Origin: Fen-178 sp049516835
GTDB taxonomy: Bacteria; Acidobacteriota; Terriglobia; Bryobacterales; Bryobacteraceae
Length of the DNA stretch: 29,588 nucleotides
Assembly: GCA_049516835.1 (NCBI GenBank)
Contig: JBEKSR010000076.1
Span: forward strand, 1 to 29,588
Direction: 5' to 3'
Position numbers and translations under genes: made by a program
In this document: positions 1 to 9,000 of the stretch, one piece after another
Numbering within the stretch: position 1 is the stretch's first letter
Layout of the letters: each line of letters starts with the position of its first letter
The notes under the pieces: generated by a model
Told to the model about the DNA's origin: nothing
Database searches by the model: none
Seen by the model: the letters and a program-made list of their open reading frames with translations, nothing else

Positions 1-210
1 GCCGGCTGCTGCCACGGAAGCTGCGCACACGTCTGGAACTACGAGACCGCCACCGCCCACATCTTCCCGAGCTTCGCCCGCTCGCTGCGCGGCTCCGCCT
101 TCGGCTACCAGCTCGACAACGCTGGCGGCATCCGTTTCCGCGAGCGCCTTCCCCACCACGGCGACAGCTTCGGCTGGGCCGCCGCCGATGGCCAGATGGG
201 TCAGATAAGG
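1..210 (+). pseudogene. GH116-like glucosidase fragment (truncated at both ends)
   Basis: The frame is open from the first base and reads CCHGSCAHVWNYETATAHIF, then FGYQLDNAGGIRFRERLP and FGWAAADGQMGQI. These match the conserved catalytic-domain segment of GH116 (bile-acid/non-lysosomal glucosylceramidase type) beta-glucosidases, which cleave beta-glucosides. Family proteins usually continue after DGQMG with several hundred residues of (alpha/alpha)6 barrel, including a catalytic Asp. Here the similarity stops at about base 210, and the frame runs on through unrelated sequence, antisense to the SDR gene, to a stop at 538-540. The start lies outside the window. The abrupt loss of homology means a deletion, a rearrangement or an assembly join. 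Family recognition is by motif memory only. Confidence 0.6.
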
Positions 211-378
211 ATGGACAGTCCGACCGGAACGGGCGGCGCAGAGCCGGTTTGGCGCCGAGCGCGATTGCAGACTGCTCCTCAGCATCGTAGGTATTCTCAC
301 GAGATCCCGGAATTGCACATTGATCCCGCACTCTCGGCTGATGACGGTGATGACTGCGAAGACGAGGAAAACTCCCGG

Positions 379-1155
379 TCAGGTCCAGCCGCCATCAACG
401 ATATAGCTCTGGTTCGTGATGGCTGCACTGTCATCGGCTGCCAGGAAAAGGACCAGCCTGGCGACGTCCTCCGGCGCCAGGCTTCGGTTCAATGCCTGCG
501 CCGCCAAAATCTCCGCCATGTACTCCGGGGTGAACCATAAGCGCCGCTGCCGCTCGGTCAGGATCGCTCCGGGCAGGACGCTGTTCACCCTAATGTTGGC
601 GGGACCGAGTTCGTGCGCCAGGGTCCTCGTCAACCCGACGATTGCTGCCTTGGAGGCGACATAGGCCGGCAGGCCCGTCGACGGAATCATCCAGGCAATC
701 GAGCTCATATTGATGATGGAACCGCCGCCAGCCTCCGTCATTCGTGGCACGACCGCCTGGATCGCGAAGAAGTGGTGGCGCAGGTTTACCGCCATTCTTT
801 CGTCCCAGTACTCCGGCGTCACATCGGCGAACTTGTGACGATCGTCGTTGGCGGCATTATTCACCAGCACGCGAACAGCGCCCCGTCGTGCTTCGATCTC
901 CCCAATCGCCGAGCGCAATTCCGCGATGTCGGTTAGATCGCAGCGCAGGAACAGCGGCGGGCAAGAGCAGCGCGTCGAGAGATGCTTCACTAATTCCTCA
1001 GAACACTCGACGGCGATATCGAGGAAGGCGACTTTCGCTCCCTGCAGCGCGAATTGTTCCACCATGGAGGCGCCGATGCCGGAGCCTCCCCCGGTGATTA
1101 ACACCACTCGCTCACGCAGGCTGGGATACAAGGCAAAGCGATCTGTCTGGCTCAT
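379..1155 (-). CDS. SDR-family oxidoreductase, probable sugar (aldose or keto-deoxy sugar acid) dehydrogenase
   Basis: A 258-residue classical short-chain dehydrogenase of normal length. It has the NAD(P)-binding TGGGSGIG at residues 21-28, Asp46 at the end of beta-2 (which favours NAD), NNAAND at 99-104, the Asn124 of the catalytic tetrad, Ser152, and Tyr165-x3-Lys169, and it ends in the typical VDGGW. The NAANDDRH stretch followed by VTPEYWDERMAVNLRH resembles SDRs annotated as galactose, arabinose or fucose-pathway dehydrogenases, so oxidation of a sugar or sugar acid in the cytoplasm is the likely role (inference). Start ATG at 1153-1155. The stop of an FAH-family fragment lies 19 nt upstream on the same strand, as expected for an SDR plus FAH pair in non-phosphorylative sugar oxidation. 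The gene itself looks intact although its neighbours are broken. Confidence 0.85.
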   Translation of the reverse strand: MSQTDRFALYPSLRERVVLITGGGSGIGASMVEQFALQGAKVAFLDIAVECSEELVKHLSTRCSCPPLFLRCDLTDIAELRSAIGEIEARRGAVRVLVNNAANDDRHKFADVTPEYWDERMAVNLRHHFFAIQAVVPRMTEAGGGSIINMSSIAWMIPSTGLPAYVASKAAIVGLTRTLAHELGPANIRVNSVLPGAILTERQRRLWFTPEYMAEILAAQALNRSLAPEDVARLVLFLAADDSAAITNQSYIVDGGWT

Positions 1156-1174
1156 TTCTCATGAAGCTCCGTCG

Positions 1175-1348
1175 TCACTCCGCTGCCACCACCATCTGGT
1201 CCTGCTGCCCCAGACCCTGAAAGATCAAGGGCAGCCGCTTCCCAGGACGTAGGTAGACCGGCTTCTGGCCCAACCCCACGCCGGGGGGTGTCCCACCGAA
1301 GATGATATCTCCCAATTGCAGGCTCGTGAAGCGGCTCAGGTAGCGCAA
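1175..1348 (-). pseudogene. C-terminal fragment of an FAH-family hydrolase
   Basis: The minus strand reads LRYLSRFTSLQLGDIIFGGT, then PPGVGLGQKPVYLRPGKRLP and a tail ending in VVAAE-stop (TGA at 1175-1177). The GD-hydrophobic-GTPxGVG block is the C-terminal signature of the fumarylacetoacetate hydrolase family, which hydrolyses beta-diketo acids such as 2,4-diketo-3-deoxy sugar acids. About 57 codons remain of a family usually 220-330 residues long. An in-frame stop (1349-1351) sits just before the fragment, and no N-terminal part was found further upstream. Its stop lies 19 nt before the SDR start on the same strand, so the two probably formed an operon. Short for the ORF search but the motif is clear. 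Confidence 0.65.
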
Positions 1349-1442
1349 TCAGGGAAGCCGGTCAGTCACGAGTGACCGGGACCGCCGACAGTACCGCCGC
1401 GTCAGGCCGACAACCCGGAAGCTTCCGATAACGCAAAATCCC

Positions 1443-1931
1443 ATGATGTACGGTCTCACCTTCTTTCTCGAGATGCTCCCGGCGGACCTGCCGAGCGGGA
1501 TCGTCCCGGGCATTGGCGCCTTCCAAGCCGCCAGCGCCGCCGTCAAAATGAGCCCTGCTTACGGGTATGACACCAACGCCGTCATTCTAACCATGGCCGA
1601 CTGGCCAGGGAGAGTCGACACCAATGAGAAGCTGATGGCCACGGGAAGCACCCTGGTGTTTTGCACCATGGGCCTGAACTATCCGAGCCTGTTCGCGCAA
1701 CTCCAGCGCTACTACGCGGTGGATACGCCGGTGGCCGTGGTGACCAACGCCGGCGACCTGGCCGGGCAGGCCGTGATTCGCAGCACGGTGGGGCGATTCC
1801 TGCAGGAAGTCGACTGCCGGAATCTCCCTCCGGATAGGCATATGTTGCTGGTTGGCAAATTCCTTCGAGTGGGACAGGCGCGCAAGGACAATCTGGTTCC
1901 CCGGGCCACCCCCGCCGAAGCACAGCAGTGA
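1443..1931 (+). pseudogene. Tetrapyrrole (corrin/porphyrin) methylase family protein, N-terminally truncated
   Basis: The 162 residues contain GIVPGIGAFQAASAAVK, AVILTMADW, GSTLVFCTMG and DTPVAVVTNAG-x-AGQAVIRSTVG, followed by MLLVGKFLRV. This order matches the second half of SAM-dependent tetrapyrrole methylases of the CbiF/CobM kind: the VPG(I/V)SxFQAA loop, the domain-2 strands, the YPPDTPVAVV-like helix and the closing strand. Family members are usually 240-300 residues. About 90 residues are missing, including the N-terminal SAM-binding strand and the conserved Gly-rich turn and YGxP motif. The frame is open upstream to about 1350, but that sequence is Arg-rich and does not look like the family. 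No ribosome binding site is seen before ATG 1443. The break lies about 95 bp from the broken end of the FAH fragment, so this is probably a remnant or a fusion product. Confidence 0.5.
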
Positions 1932-2203
1932 ACCCGCCACCCTTCCCCCGGAATCGGCGTATCGCATTGCAAAATCCACGGTTCGGGCACGCTGAGGTGG
2001 CCTGAGCGGTGTAACACCCCTTGACAGATCACGCAAACCCTTGTCCAGGCGAGGCTTAGCTATCGGCCGGAGGGGTCGCCTGGCGTTATGCAATATAATA
2101 CGCAGCCGACGCCCCGCTTTAGCCTTGCTCTCCAGCGGCGCTCGTGATATGCCGACCAGAGCAGATAAAAACGTGGATTTTAGAATCTTGGGAGGTTAAG
2201 TCA
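1932..2203. promoter_or_regulatory. Leader region of the receptor-hydrolase locus, with a possible -10 box at 2094-2099
   Basis: This gap precedes the TonB receptor. It holds a perfect TATAAT at 2094-2099 in otherwise GC-rich DNA, a plausible -10 hexamer that would put transcription start near 2106 and leave a leader of about 100 nt. The matching -35 region (about 2071-2076) is poor. A TTGACA at 2021-2026 has no good -10 at 17 bp. No clear operator dyad was recognised. Confidence 0.35.
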
Positions 2204-5200
2204 ATGCAAGCGATTACGCGGAGCTTGCGGTGTTTTGCTGCCGCGGCGTCCATTTCAATCGTTGTCTTCGTCTGTTTTCTGCTGCTGGCTGTACCGCCAG
2301 CCGCTTTCTCGCAGAGCGTTACTGGACAGATTTCCGGAACCGTCGCCGATCCGGCCGGCGCCGTTGTCGTCGGCGCCAAAGTTCAGTTAACCCACGATCT
2401 TTCGCAGCAGGTCCGCGATTTCACGACGGAAACTAATGGAGGCTTCATCTTCACGGGCCTGGTGCCGGGCGCTTACAGCCTGCGTGTTGTGCAGCCCGGC
2501 TTCAAGGCCTACGACCAGAAGGCGATCATCGTCGCCGCGCAGGAGAGGGTGGACCTGCATGAGATCCGGTTGGAGGTCGGCGACGTCACCACCTCGGTGG
2601 AGGTCAACGCCTCTACGGTGCACGTGGCCACCGACAGCTCCGACCGGTCGATCGCCATCAACCTGCACCAGATCGACGATACGCCGACGCGGGGCCGTAA
2701 CCCGGTAAGCATCATCATGACGCTGCCCGGCGTTCAGTCCTTGCCCCAGTCGTACGACTATCGTGGCTGGAACGGCGGCGGTATCCCGGGCGTCAACGGC
2801 GGGCAACAGGGCCAGATCATCCTCAACTTCGACGGCGCCGCCAGCCAGGACTCGGGCAACCTCAACCCCGGCTACATCAACCCGAGTGTGGACGCCATCG
2901 GCGAGGTCAAGCTGCTGGTTACCAACTACACGGCGGAGTACGGTGGACGCACGGCCGGGCAGTTGACCCTGACCACCAAGAACGGCACGCCCCAGTTCCA
3001 CGGCACCGGCTACTGGTACTACCGGCACGAATCGCTGGACGCCAACGAGTTTTTCAACAACAAGACCAACGTGGTGAGACCCCGGTACCGCTACCAGAAT
3101 CCGGGCTTCACCATCGGCGGCCCGCTGATCATCCCGGGCACGCGGTTCAACAAGTCGCGGCAGAAGCTGTTCTTCTTTTTCTCGTTCGACAAGCTGTTCA
3201 ACAATACCGTCAGCTTCAACACGTACACCATGCCCTCGGCGCTGGAGCGTACCGGCGATTTTTCCAAGACCGTGACCACTGCCGGCGTGCAGGTTCCGAT
3301 CTACGACCCGACGACGGGGAACGTGTTCCCAGGCAACGTCATCCCCGCCAGCCGCATCAGCCCGCAGGGACAGGCCATGCTGAACCTATTCCCGCTGCCG
3401 GATCCGCTGGGTCTGGCGCTGGACCCGACGGGCAACCGCGGGTACAACTTCCGGTACCCCCAGCAGCAGTTGCGGCCACTGGATGACAAGATTCTCCGGA
3501 TAGACTATAACTTTTCGCCGAAAGTGGTGACCTACGCCCGCCTGCTGCAGGACTATCAGGCGCAGAACGGCTACAACACCACGGTGGGACCTCCGGGCGG
3601 GGCCTGGGGGCAGTTCCCGGATAGCTATCACGTGCAGTCGGCGGGCGCCCTCGGCACCCTGGTCTACACGTTCACCCCAACCCTAATCAACGAACTCAGT
3701 TGGGGCATCAACCGCGGCAAGCAGGGCGTCGGTCCGCTGGACGACACCAGCAGCAACAAGAATACCGGCGGTGTCAGGACCTACGCACAGAGCCTGCTGC
3801 CAATCAAAGACTCTAACGGCAACGCGCTCACCCTGCCGCGCATCAACCAGACCAGCAACATCCTGGGCCTGCTCCCGGCGGTGAGCTTCGGCACCCCCAG
3901 CACCGGTTTCAGCCAGCAGTCTTCCGGCCAGGGCGTTACGGCCGCGCCGACCTTCAGTCTGGACAGCCGCTGGCCCTTCACTGGGACCGACCAGTTGCAG
4001 ACCCTGCAAGACAAAGTAACCTGGGTCACGGGGTCGCACGCCCTAAAGGCCGGTTTCTATTACGAGCGCATGGCGCGCAACGTGAGTGTATACTCCGTTT
4101 ACAACGCCGCCGGAACCTACTACTTCGCCTCCGACCGCGCCAATCCCTTTGACACCAACTATCCTTACTCCAACGCCCTGCTGGGCAGCATCTTCGCCTA
4201 CGGCGACGACAACACGAAGCTGGTGAACCATGCGCACTACTCGCAGTTTGAGTGGTACGTGCAGGACACCTGGAGGGCCGCTCGCCGGCTGACGTTCGAC
4301 TACGGCCTGCGGTTCTACCGGGTGGGCGACCTGAACTCGGTGGGCAACCACCTGGGCCTGTTCAGCACTTCCGCGTACGATCCCACCAAGGCCGGCCAGT
4401 TGCTCTACCCGGCCTGCTCGACCGCGGTGACCACCACCACCTGCCCGACGGCCAACCGGATCGCCATCAACCCGGTTACCGGCGCGACCTTCCCGTACGT
4501 GCGGCAGGGCACATTCGACACCGCGTCCTACAGCACCTATCCGTGGACCGGCATCAAGTTTTACGACACCCATTTTTTCAACGTCCCCCCGATTCGCGTC
4601 GGACCGCGCCTCGGCTTCGCCTGGGATGTGTTCGGCGACGGCAAGACCGCCATACGCGGCGGTTTCGGCATCGTAGTGGGCCGCAACTGGAACGTGGACT
4701 GGATCGGCGCGCTCAGTGCCGGCCAGGGCCCGTTGATGGTGCCGCCCTACTTCCTGTCCCCCACCGCCGTCTACACCAACTTCCAGACCCTGGCGGGTTC
4801 CCAGTCGTACTACACGCCCCAAAACCTCATCGGCGGCAATCCCAACGAGATTCCGCAGTCCACCTACAACTGGAGCTTCGGCATTCAGCGGGAACTGACC
4901 CGCGGTCTGATTGCCGACATCTCCTACGTCGGCAACGCGCTGAAGAACGGTTATGGCCAGACGTACGACAGCAACGCAGTCGCGCCGCTGACCACCTGGA
5001 AACCCTCCGGATGCGCCAGCCCGATCGTGGTCAGCGGCATTTCGGCCGGCTGCCCGCAGTCGCAGTTCATCGACCCGACCAGCAACCCGGCCAACCCCGG
5101 CTACTACTCCACCAACCTGATCCGGAACATAGTCGGCTACAAGTCCATCGGCAACGTCATCGACTATACCGAGGGTTACACCAACAACTACAACGCGCTA

Positions 5201-5971
5201 CAGATGCAGTTGAACCGGCGCACCGGCCACATCCAGTGGAACCTTAACTACACCTTCTCGCGAACCATCGTCTTCAACAACGCGAGCACACAGGGGACAT
5301 CAGCATACTTGCAGTTTGTCAACGCCAACCTGATGAAGAACGTGGCCAATCGCCGGCACGCGATCAACTTCAACATGGGCTACGACTTCCCGCAGGCAAG
5401 CCAGCACTTCACCAGCGATCTCGGCAAATCATTCAGCAAGGTCGTGCTGGATGGCTGGCACCTGAACGGCAACGGCGCCATCTACGCCGGTTCGCCGTAT
5501 ACCGTGTCTTGCAGCGCGGCGAACCAGCCCTCGCAGTACTGGACGGGCACGCCGACGGCCTACATGCCGTTCCGTTGCCAGATGGGAGGCAACATCTACC
5601 TTTCCAGCGGCCTCCCCTCGGCGACGGAAGACCCGCGGCTGCAAGTGCCGCTGAACGCCGCCAACTTCGTGCTTCCGCCAGCGAACTCGGAGGGCATCGG
5701 CAACACGCCAATGACCCTGTTCTACGGTCCCTGGCTGTGGGACCTGGACCTCTCGCTGGCCAAGATGACCCGCATGTTCAAGGAGAAGGCGACCCTCGAA
5801 CTGCGCGTCGAGACCTTCAATGTGCTGAACCACTTCAACCCGAGCAACCCGAACACCTCGCTCACCTGGAACTTCACGACCGGGGCGCAGACGAATGCGG
5901 CCTTCGGCACCATCCAGAGCGCGCAGGTGCAAGCGCGCCACTTGGTGCTTTCGATGAGGATCCGTTTCTGA
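2204..5971 (+). CDS. TonB-dependent receptor, Oar-like, with carboxypeptidase-regulatory-like N-domain
   Basis: An outer-membrane receptor of 1255 residues that would bind and import oligosaccharides or other large ligands using TonB energy. A signal peptide spans about residues 1-36 (hydrophobic core SIVVFVCFLLLAVPPAAFS). The segment from VTGQISGTVADPAGAVVVGA to about residue 115 is a CarboxypepD_reg-like beta-sandwich. A plug domain follows (QSLPQSYDYRGWN, GQIILNFDGA, EVKLLVTNYTAEYGGRTAGQ), then a long beta-barrel rich in Tyr, Asn and Thr that ends in a terminal Phe (LSMRIRF). The length suits the Acidobacteria Oar-like group, which lacks a SusD partner. The ATG at 2204 is chosen over an upstream in-frame ATG at 2144 because GGAGG at 2191-2195 lies 8 nt before it and the signal peptide then starts correctly. 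It is the first gene of the glycoside hydrolase locus. The ligand cannot be read from sequence. Confidence 0.93.
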   Translation: MQAITRSLRCFAAAASISIVVFVCFLLLAVPPAAFSQSVTGQISGTVADPAGAVVVGAKVQLTHDLSQQVRDFTTETNGGFIFTGLVPGAYSLRVVQPGFKAYDQKAIIVAAQERVDLHEIRLEVGDVTTSVEVNASTVHVATDSSDRSIAINLHQIDDTPTRGRNPVSIIMTLPGVQSLPQSYDYRGWNGGGIPGVNGGQQGQIILNFDGAASQDSGNLNPGYINPSVDAIGEVKLLVTNYTAEYGGRTAGQLTLTTKNGTPQFHGTGYWYYRHESLDANEFFNNKTNVVRPRYRYQNPGFTIGGPLIIPGTRFNKSRQKLFFFFSFDKLFNNTVSFNTYTMPSALERTGDFSKTVTTAGVQVPIYDPTTGNVFPGNVIPASRISPQGQAMLNLFPLPDPLGLALDPTGNRGYNFRYPQQQLRPLDDKILRIDYNFSPKVVTYARLLQDYQAQNGYNTTVGPPGGAWGQFPDSYHVQSAGALGTLVYTFTPTLINELSWGINRGKQGVGPLDDTSSNKNTGGVRTYAQSLLPIKDSNGNALTLPRINQTSNILGLLPAVSFGTPSTGFSQQSSGQGVTAAPTFSLDSRWPFTGTDQLQTLQDKVTWVTGSHALKAGFYYERMARNVSVYSVYNAAGTYYFASDRANPFDTNYPYSNALLGSIFAYGDDNTKLVNHAHYSQFEWYVQDTWRAARRLTFDYGLRFYRVGDLNSVGNHLGLFSTSAYDPTKAGQLLYPACSTAVTTTTCPTANRIAINPVTGATFPYVRQGTFDTASYSTYPWTGIKFYDTHFFNVPPIRVGPRLGFAWDVFGDGKTAIRGGFGIVVGRNWNVDWIGALSAGQGPLMVPPYFLSPTAVYTNFQTLAGSQSYYTPQNLIGGNPNEIPQSTYNWSFGIQRELTRGLIADISYVGNALKNGYGQTYDSNAVAPLTTWKPSGCASPIVVSGISAGCPQSQFIDPTSNPANPGYYSTNLIRNIVGYKSIGNVIDYTEGYTNNYNALQMQLNRRTGHIQWNLNYTFSRTIVFNNASTQGTSAYLQFVNANLMKNVANRRHAINFNMGYDFPQASQHFTSDLGKSFSKVVLDGWHLNGNGAIYAGSPYTVSCSAANQPSQYWTGTPTAYMPFRCQMGGNIYLSSGLPSATEDPRLQVPLNAANFVLPPANSEGIGNTPMTLFYGPWLWDLDLSLAKMTRMFKEKATLELRVETFNVLNHFNPSNPNTSLTWNFTTGAQTNAAFGTIQSAQVQARHLVLSMRIRF

Positions 5972-5988
5972 CGGCAGACCGTCTGCCG
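5972..5988 (+). repeat. Short perfect inverted repeat directly after the receptor stop
   Basis: CGGCAGAC and GTCTGCCG (8 bp each) flank a single C at 5980, starting one base after the TGA of the receptor. As RNA it would fold with a slightly opened tip. It could be a protein-binding dyad or the first part of the mRNA end structure together with the longer hairpin at 6006-6034. Confidence 0.5.
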
Positions 5989-6005
5989 TGTAGTCGGTTA
6001 TTCCT

Positions 6006-6034
6006 GGCCTTGGGGGGACACTCCCCCCAAGGCC
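6006..6034 (+). terminator. Strong 12-bp hairpin between receptor and hydrolase genes
   Basis: GGCCTTGGGGGG (6006-6017) pairs perfectly with CCCCCCAAGGCC (6023-6034) around the 5-nt loop ACACT. The stem is very stable, but the following sequence (ATTCTGTTGATT) is only modestly T-rich. It may act as a partial terminator or as an mRNA-stabilising structure that separates receptor and hydrolase expression. Confidence 0.55.
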
Positions 6035-6068
6035 ATTCTGTTGATTGACTCGGAGTTGAGGTGTCTCC

Positions 6069-9000
6069 ATGAAACGACGAACATTCATCTGGAGTTGCGC
6101 TACTGGTGCGTTGACTCTGATCGTTGACAATCCGCTTTCCGCCCAGGCCGCCAACGCAGGGGCCCTGGAGGAGACATTCCGGCGCCCGCCGGCATCCGCC
6201 GGGCCGTACACCTGGTGGCACTGGATGAACGGGAACATCACTGCGGACGGAATCACGCGCGACCTCGAGGCCATGAAGCGCGTGGGCGTGGCGGGCTTCC
6301 AGATCTTCCAGGTAGACGATGGAATCGTCGCCGGCCCGGTGAAGTACGGCACTCCGGAGCACCTCCGGATCCTGCAACACGCCGCCAGCGAGGCCGACCG
6401 GCTGGGGCTGGAGTTCGACATGCACAACTGTCCGGGCTGGTCGTCGACCGGAGGTCCGTGGATTACGCCGGAGCTCTCCATGCAGCAACTGGTGTGGAGC
6501 GAGACTTTCGTCGCCGGTGGGCAAACCGTGAGCGCCGTGCTGCCGCAGCCGTACACCAAGCGCGGCTACTACCGCGATGCGTTCGTCATGGCGTTCCCCT
6601 CGCTCCCTGGCGAGAGCCGGGCCATGCGGGATCTGCTGCGCGCCGCCACCTCGAGCAGCGGCCCGGTGGACATGAAGCTGTTGACCGATGGCGACCTGGC
6701 GGAGGGAGTCGAGGTTCGGCCGGCCGGAGCGGGCCAACCAGCCTATCTCCAATTGGAGTTTTCCGAGCCCTTTGAAGCGCGCTCGATTGCGGTATATACC
6801 GCCGCCGGCGGACTGGGCGGCGGACCCGGCCCCGGCGGTCGTGGGATGGGCGGCGGACCCATCTCGCTCGAAGCCTCCGACGATGGCGCTCAGTTCCGCA
6901 AGATATGCGATTTGAATGCGGCCGCGGGCCGCGGGATTGAAGCCCCCGCGGTGGCCAGTTTTCCCGCGGTCCGGGCCAAGTATTTCCGGCTGGCTTCCAA
7001 CCAGGCGCGCCGGTTCTCCGAACTCCAGCTTTCCGGCGCCGCGCGTATCTCCGACTGGCCCATGAAGGGCGGCTTCGCCAGCCGCGGCGGGCCGGGCGGG
7101 ACCATGATGGAGGCGCCCGCAACTACGCCTCAGGCGCCCGGCGAACCGGCCATCGATCCCGCCTCGGTTCTCGATATCAGCCAGTACATGGGCCGCGACG
7201 GCCGTCTGAACTGGGAAGCGCCCCCCGGAAACTGGACGATTCTCCGCATGGGACACACCTCGGTGGGGATTGAAAACCATCCCGCGCCGGCCGGCGGCGG
7301 CGGCCTGGAGTGCGACAAGTACAGTCGGGAGGCCATGGACTTCCACTTCGACCAGTTCTTCGGCAAACTGCTCCCGGCAATGGCCCCGCTGATCGCCAAA
7401 CACAAGGCGGGGTCAGTCATCGATAGCTACGAAGTCGGCATGCAGACCTGGACTCCTGCCTACCCGCGGGAGTTCCAGCGGTGCCGCGGCTACGATCTCC
7501 GCAACTACCTGCCGGCGCTGACCGGCCGCGTGGTCGAGAGCGCCGACATCTCGGACCGTTTCCTGTGGGACATCCGGCGGACCAACGCCGACCTGATGGC
7601 CGACAATTATTACGGCCGCTTTGCGGAACTGTGCCGCCAGCATGGCATGATCTCCTACACCGAACCTTACGACGGCGGACCCTTCGAGCAGATGCAGGCC
7701 GGCTCGCGCGTGGATATCCCCATGGGCGAGTTCTGGATCCGCCGCCCCGACCAGGCAGCCGTCCGGCGCATCAAGCTGCCAGCATCCATCGCGCACCTCA
7801 ACGCTAAAGCGGTAGTGGGCGCGGAGGCCTACACCGGGGGCGGCGCGCTTTCGCGCTGGCTGGAATTCCCTTACTCCATGAAGGCGCAAGGCGACTGGAT
7901 GTACACCAAGGGGCTGAACCGCTTCATCTTCCACCGCTACGCGCAACAGCCCCACCCCGACGCCGTACCCGGCATGACCATGGGGCCGCACGGATGGCAT
8001 TTCGACCGCACCAACACCTGGTTCAATCAGGGTGCGGCCTGGTTGCAATACGTGTCGCGCTGCCAGCAGACGCTCCAGCAGGGACTCTTCGTGGCCGACC
8101 TGCTCTACTTCACCGGCGAGAACGCTCCTTTGGCCACGCCCCAGCCGAGCGATCTGAGCCTCGCACTCCCGCCGGGCCACGACTACGACACCGCCAACGC
8201 GGAGCCGCTGCTGGCTCGCATGAAGGTCGAGGACGGGCGCATCGTTCTGCCCGACGGCATGAGCTACAAAGTGATGGTGCTCCCCAGGGACACGACTATG
8301 ACCCTGCCGGTGCTCCGCAAGATTCGGGACATGGTGGAGCAGGGCATGTGCCTGGTAGGCGCCAAACCGCAACACTCCCCCACGCTGGGCGGGTATCCGG
8401 CCACCGAAGCGGAGGCGCGCGGCATCGCCAACCAGGTCTGGGGCAACCTGAACGGCGCAACCGCCACGGAACGGGCGTTCGGCAAGGGGAGGGTGTTTTG
8501 GCCCCAACCGTTGCGGGCGATTCTGGACAAGCTCAACGTCAAGCCCGATTTCGAGTACACGGCCCGCTCGACCGATCCGGCCGTGAATTACATCCACAAG
8601 CGCGTGGGCGAGGCCGACGTGTACTTCGTGGCCAACCGGCAGCGCCGTTCCGAAGACTTGGTCTGCACGTTCCGCGTGGACGGCAAACGGCCTGAGCTGT
8701 GGAACGCCGCGACCGGCGAGGTCACGCCCGTGGGCATCTACCAGGCCGTGGACGGACGCATACGCATGCCCCTGCGGCTCGATCCATCCGGATCGGTATT
8801 CGTGGTGTTCCGCGCACCGGCGGCGCATCGGCTCCAGGCCGTGGTGAAGGACGGCACTACGGTTGCTGGAACCGAGCCCTTCCCGACGCCTGCATCCGGG
8901 CTGCATCGCGCGGTGACCAACAATTTCACCGTGAGCCTCTGGGTCAAGCCGGAATGCGACGTTTTGCCCGCCACCAGCTTCGTATTCTATGCGCCCGAGG

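Noticed and set aside
210..378. Possible membrane-like peptide on the minus strand downstream of the SDR (VFLVFAVITVISREC)
   Set aside because: One hydrophobic stretch vaguely like a sugar ABC permease start, but it has no start codon with a ribosome site and the rest does not match.
2021..2026. TTGACA as the -35 box of the receptor promoter
   Set aside because: No acceptable -10 box 16-18 bp downstream; TATAAT at 2094 is too far away to pair with it.
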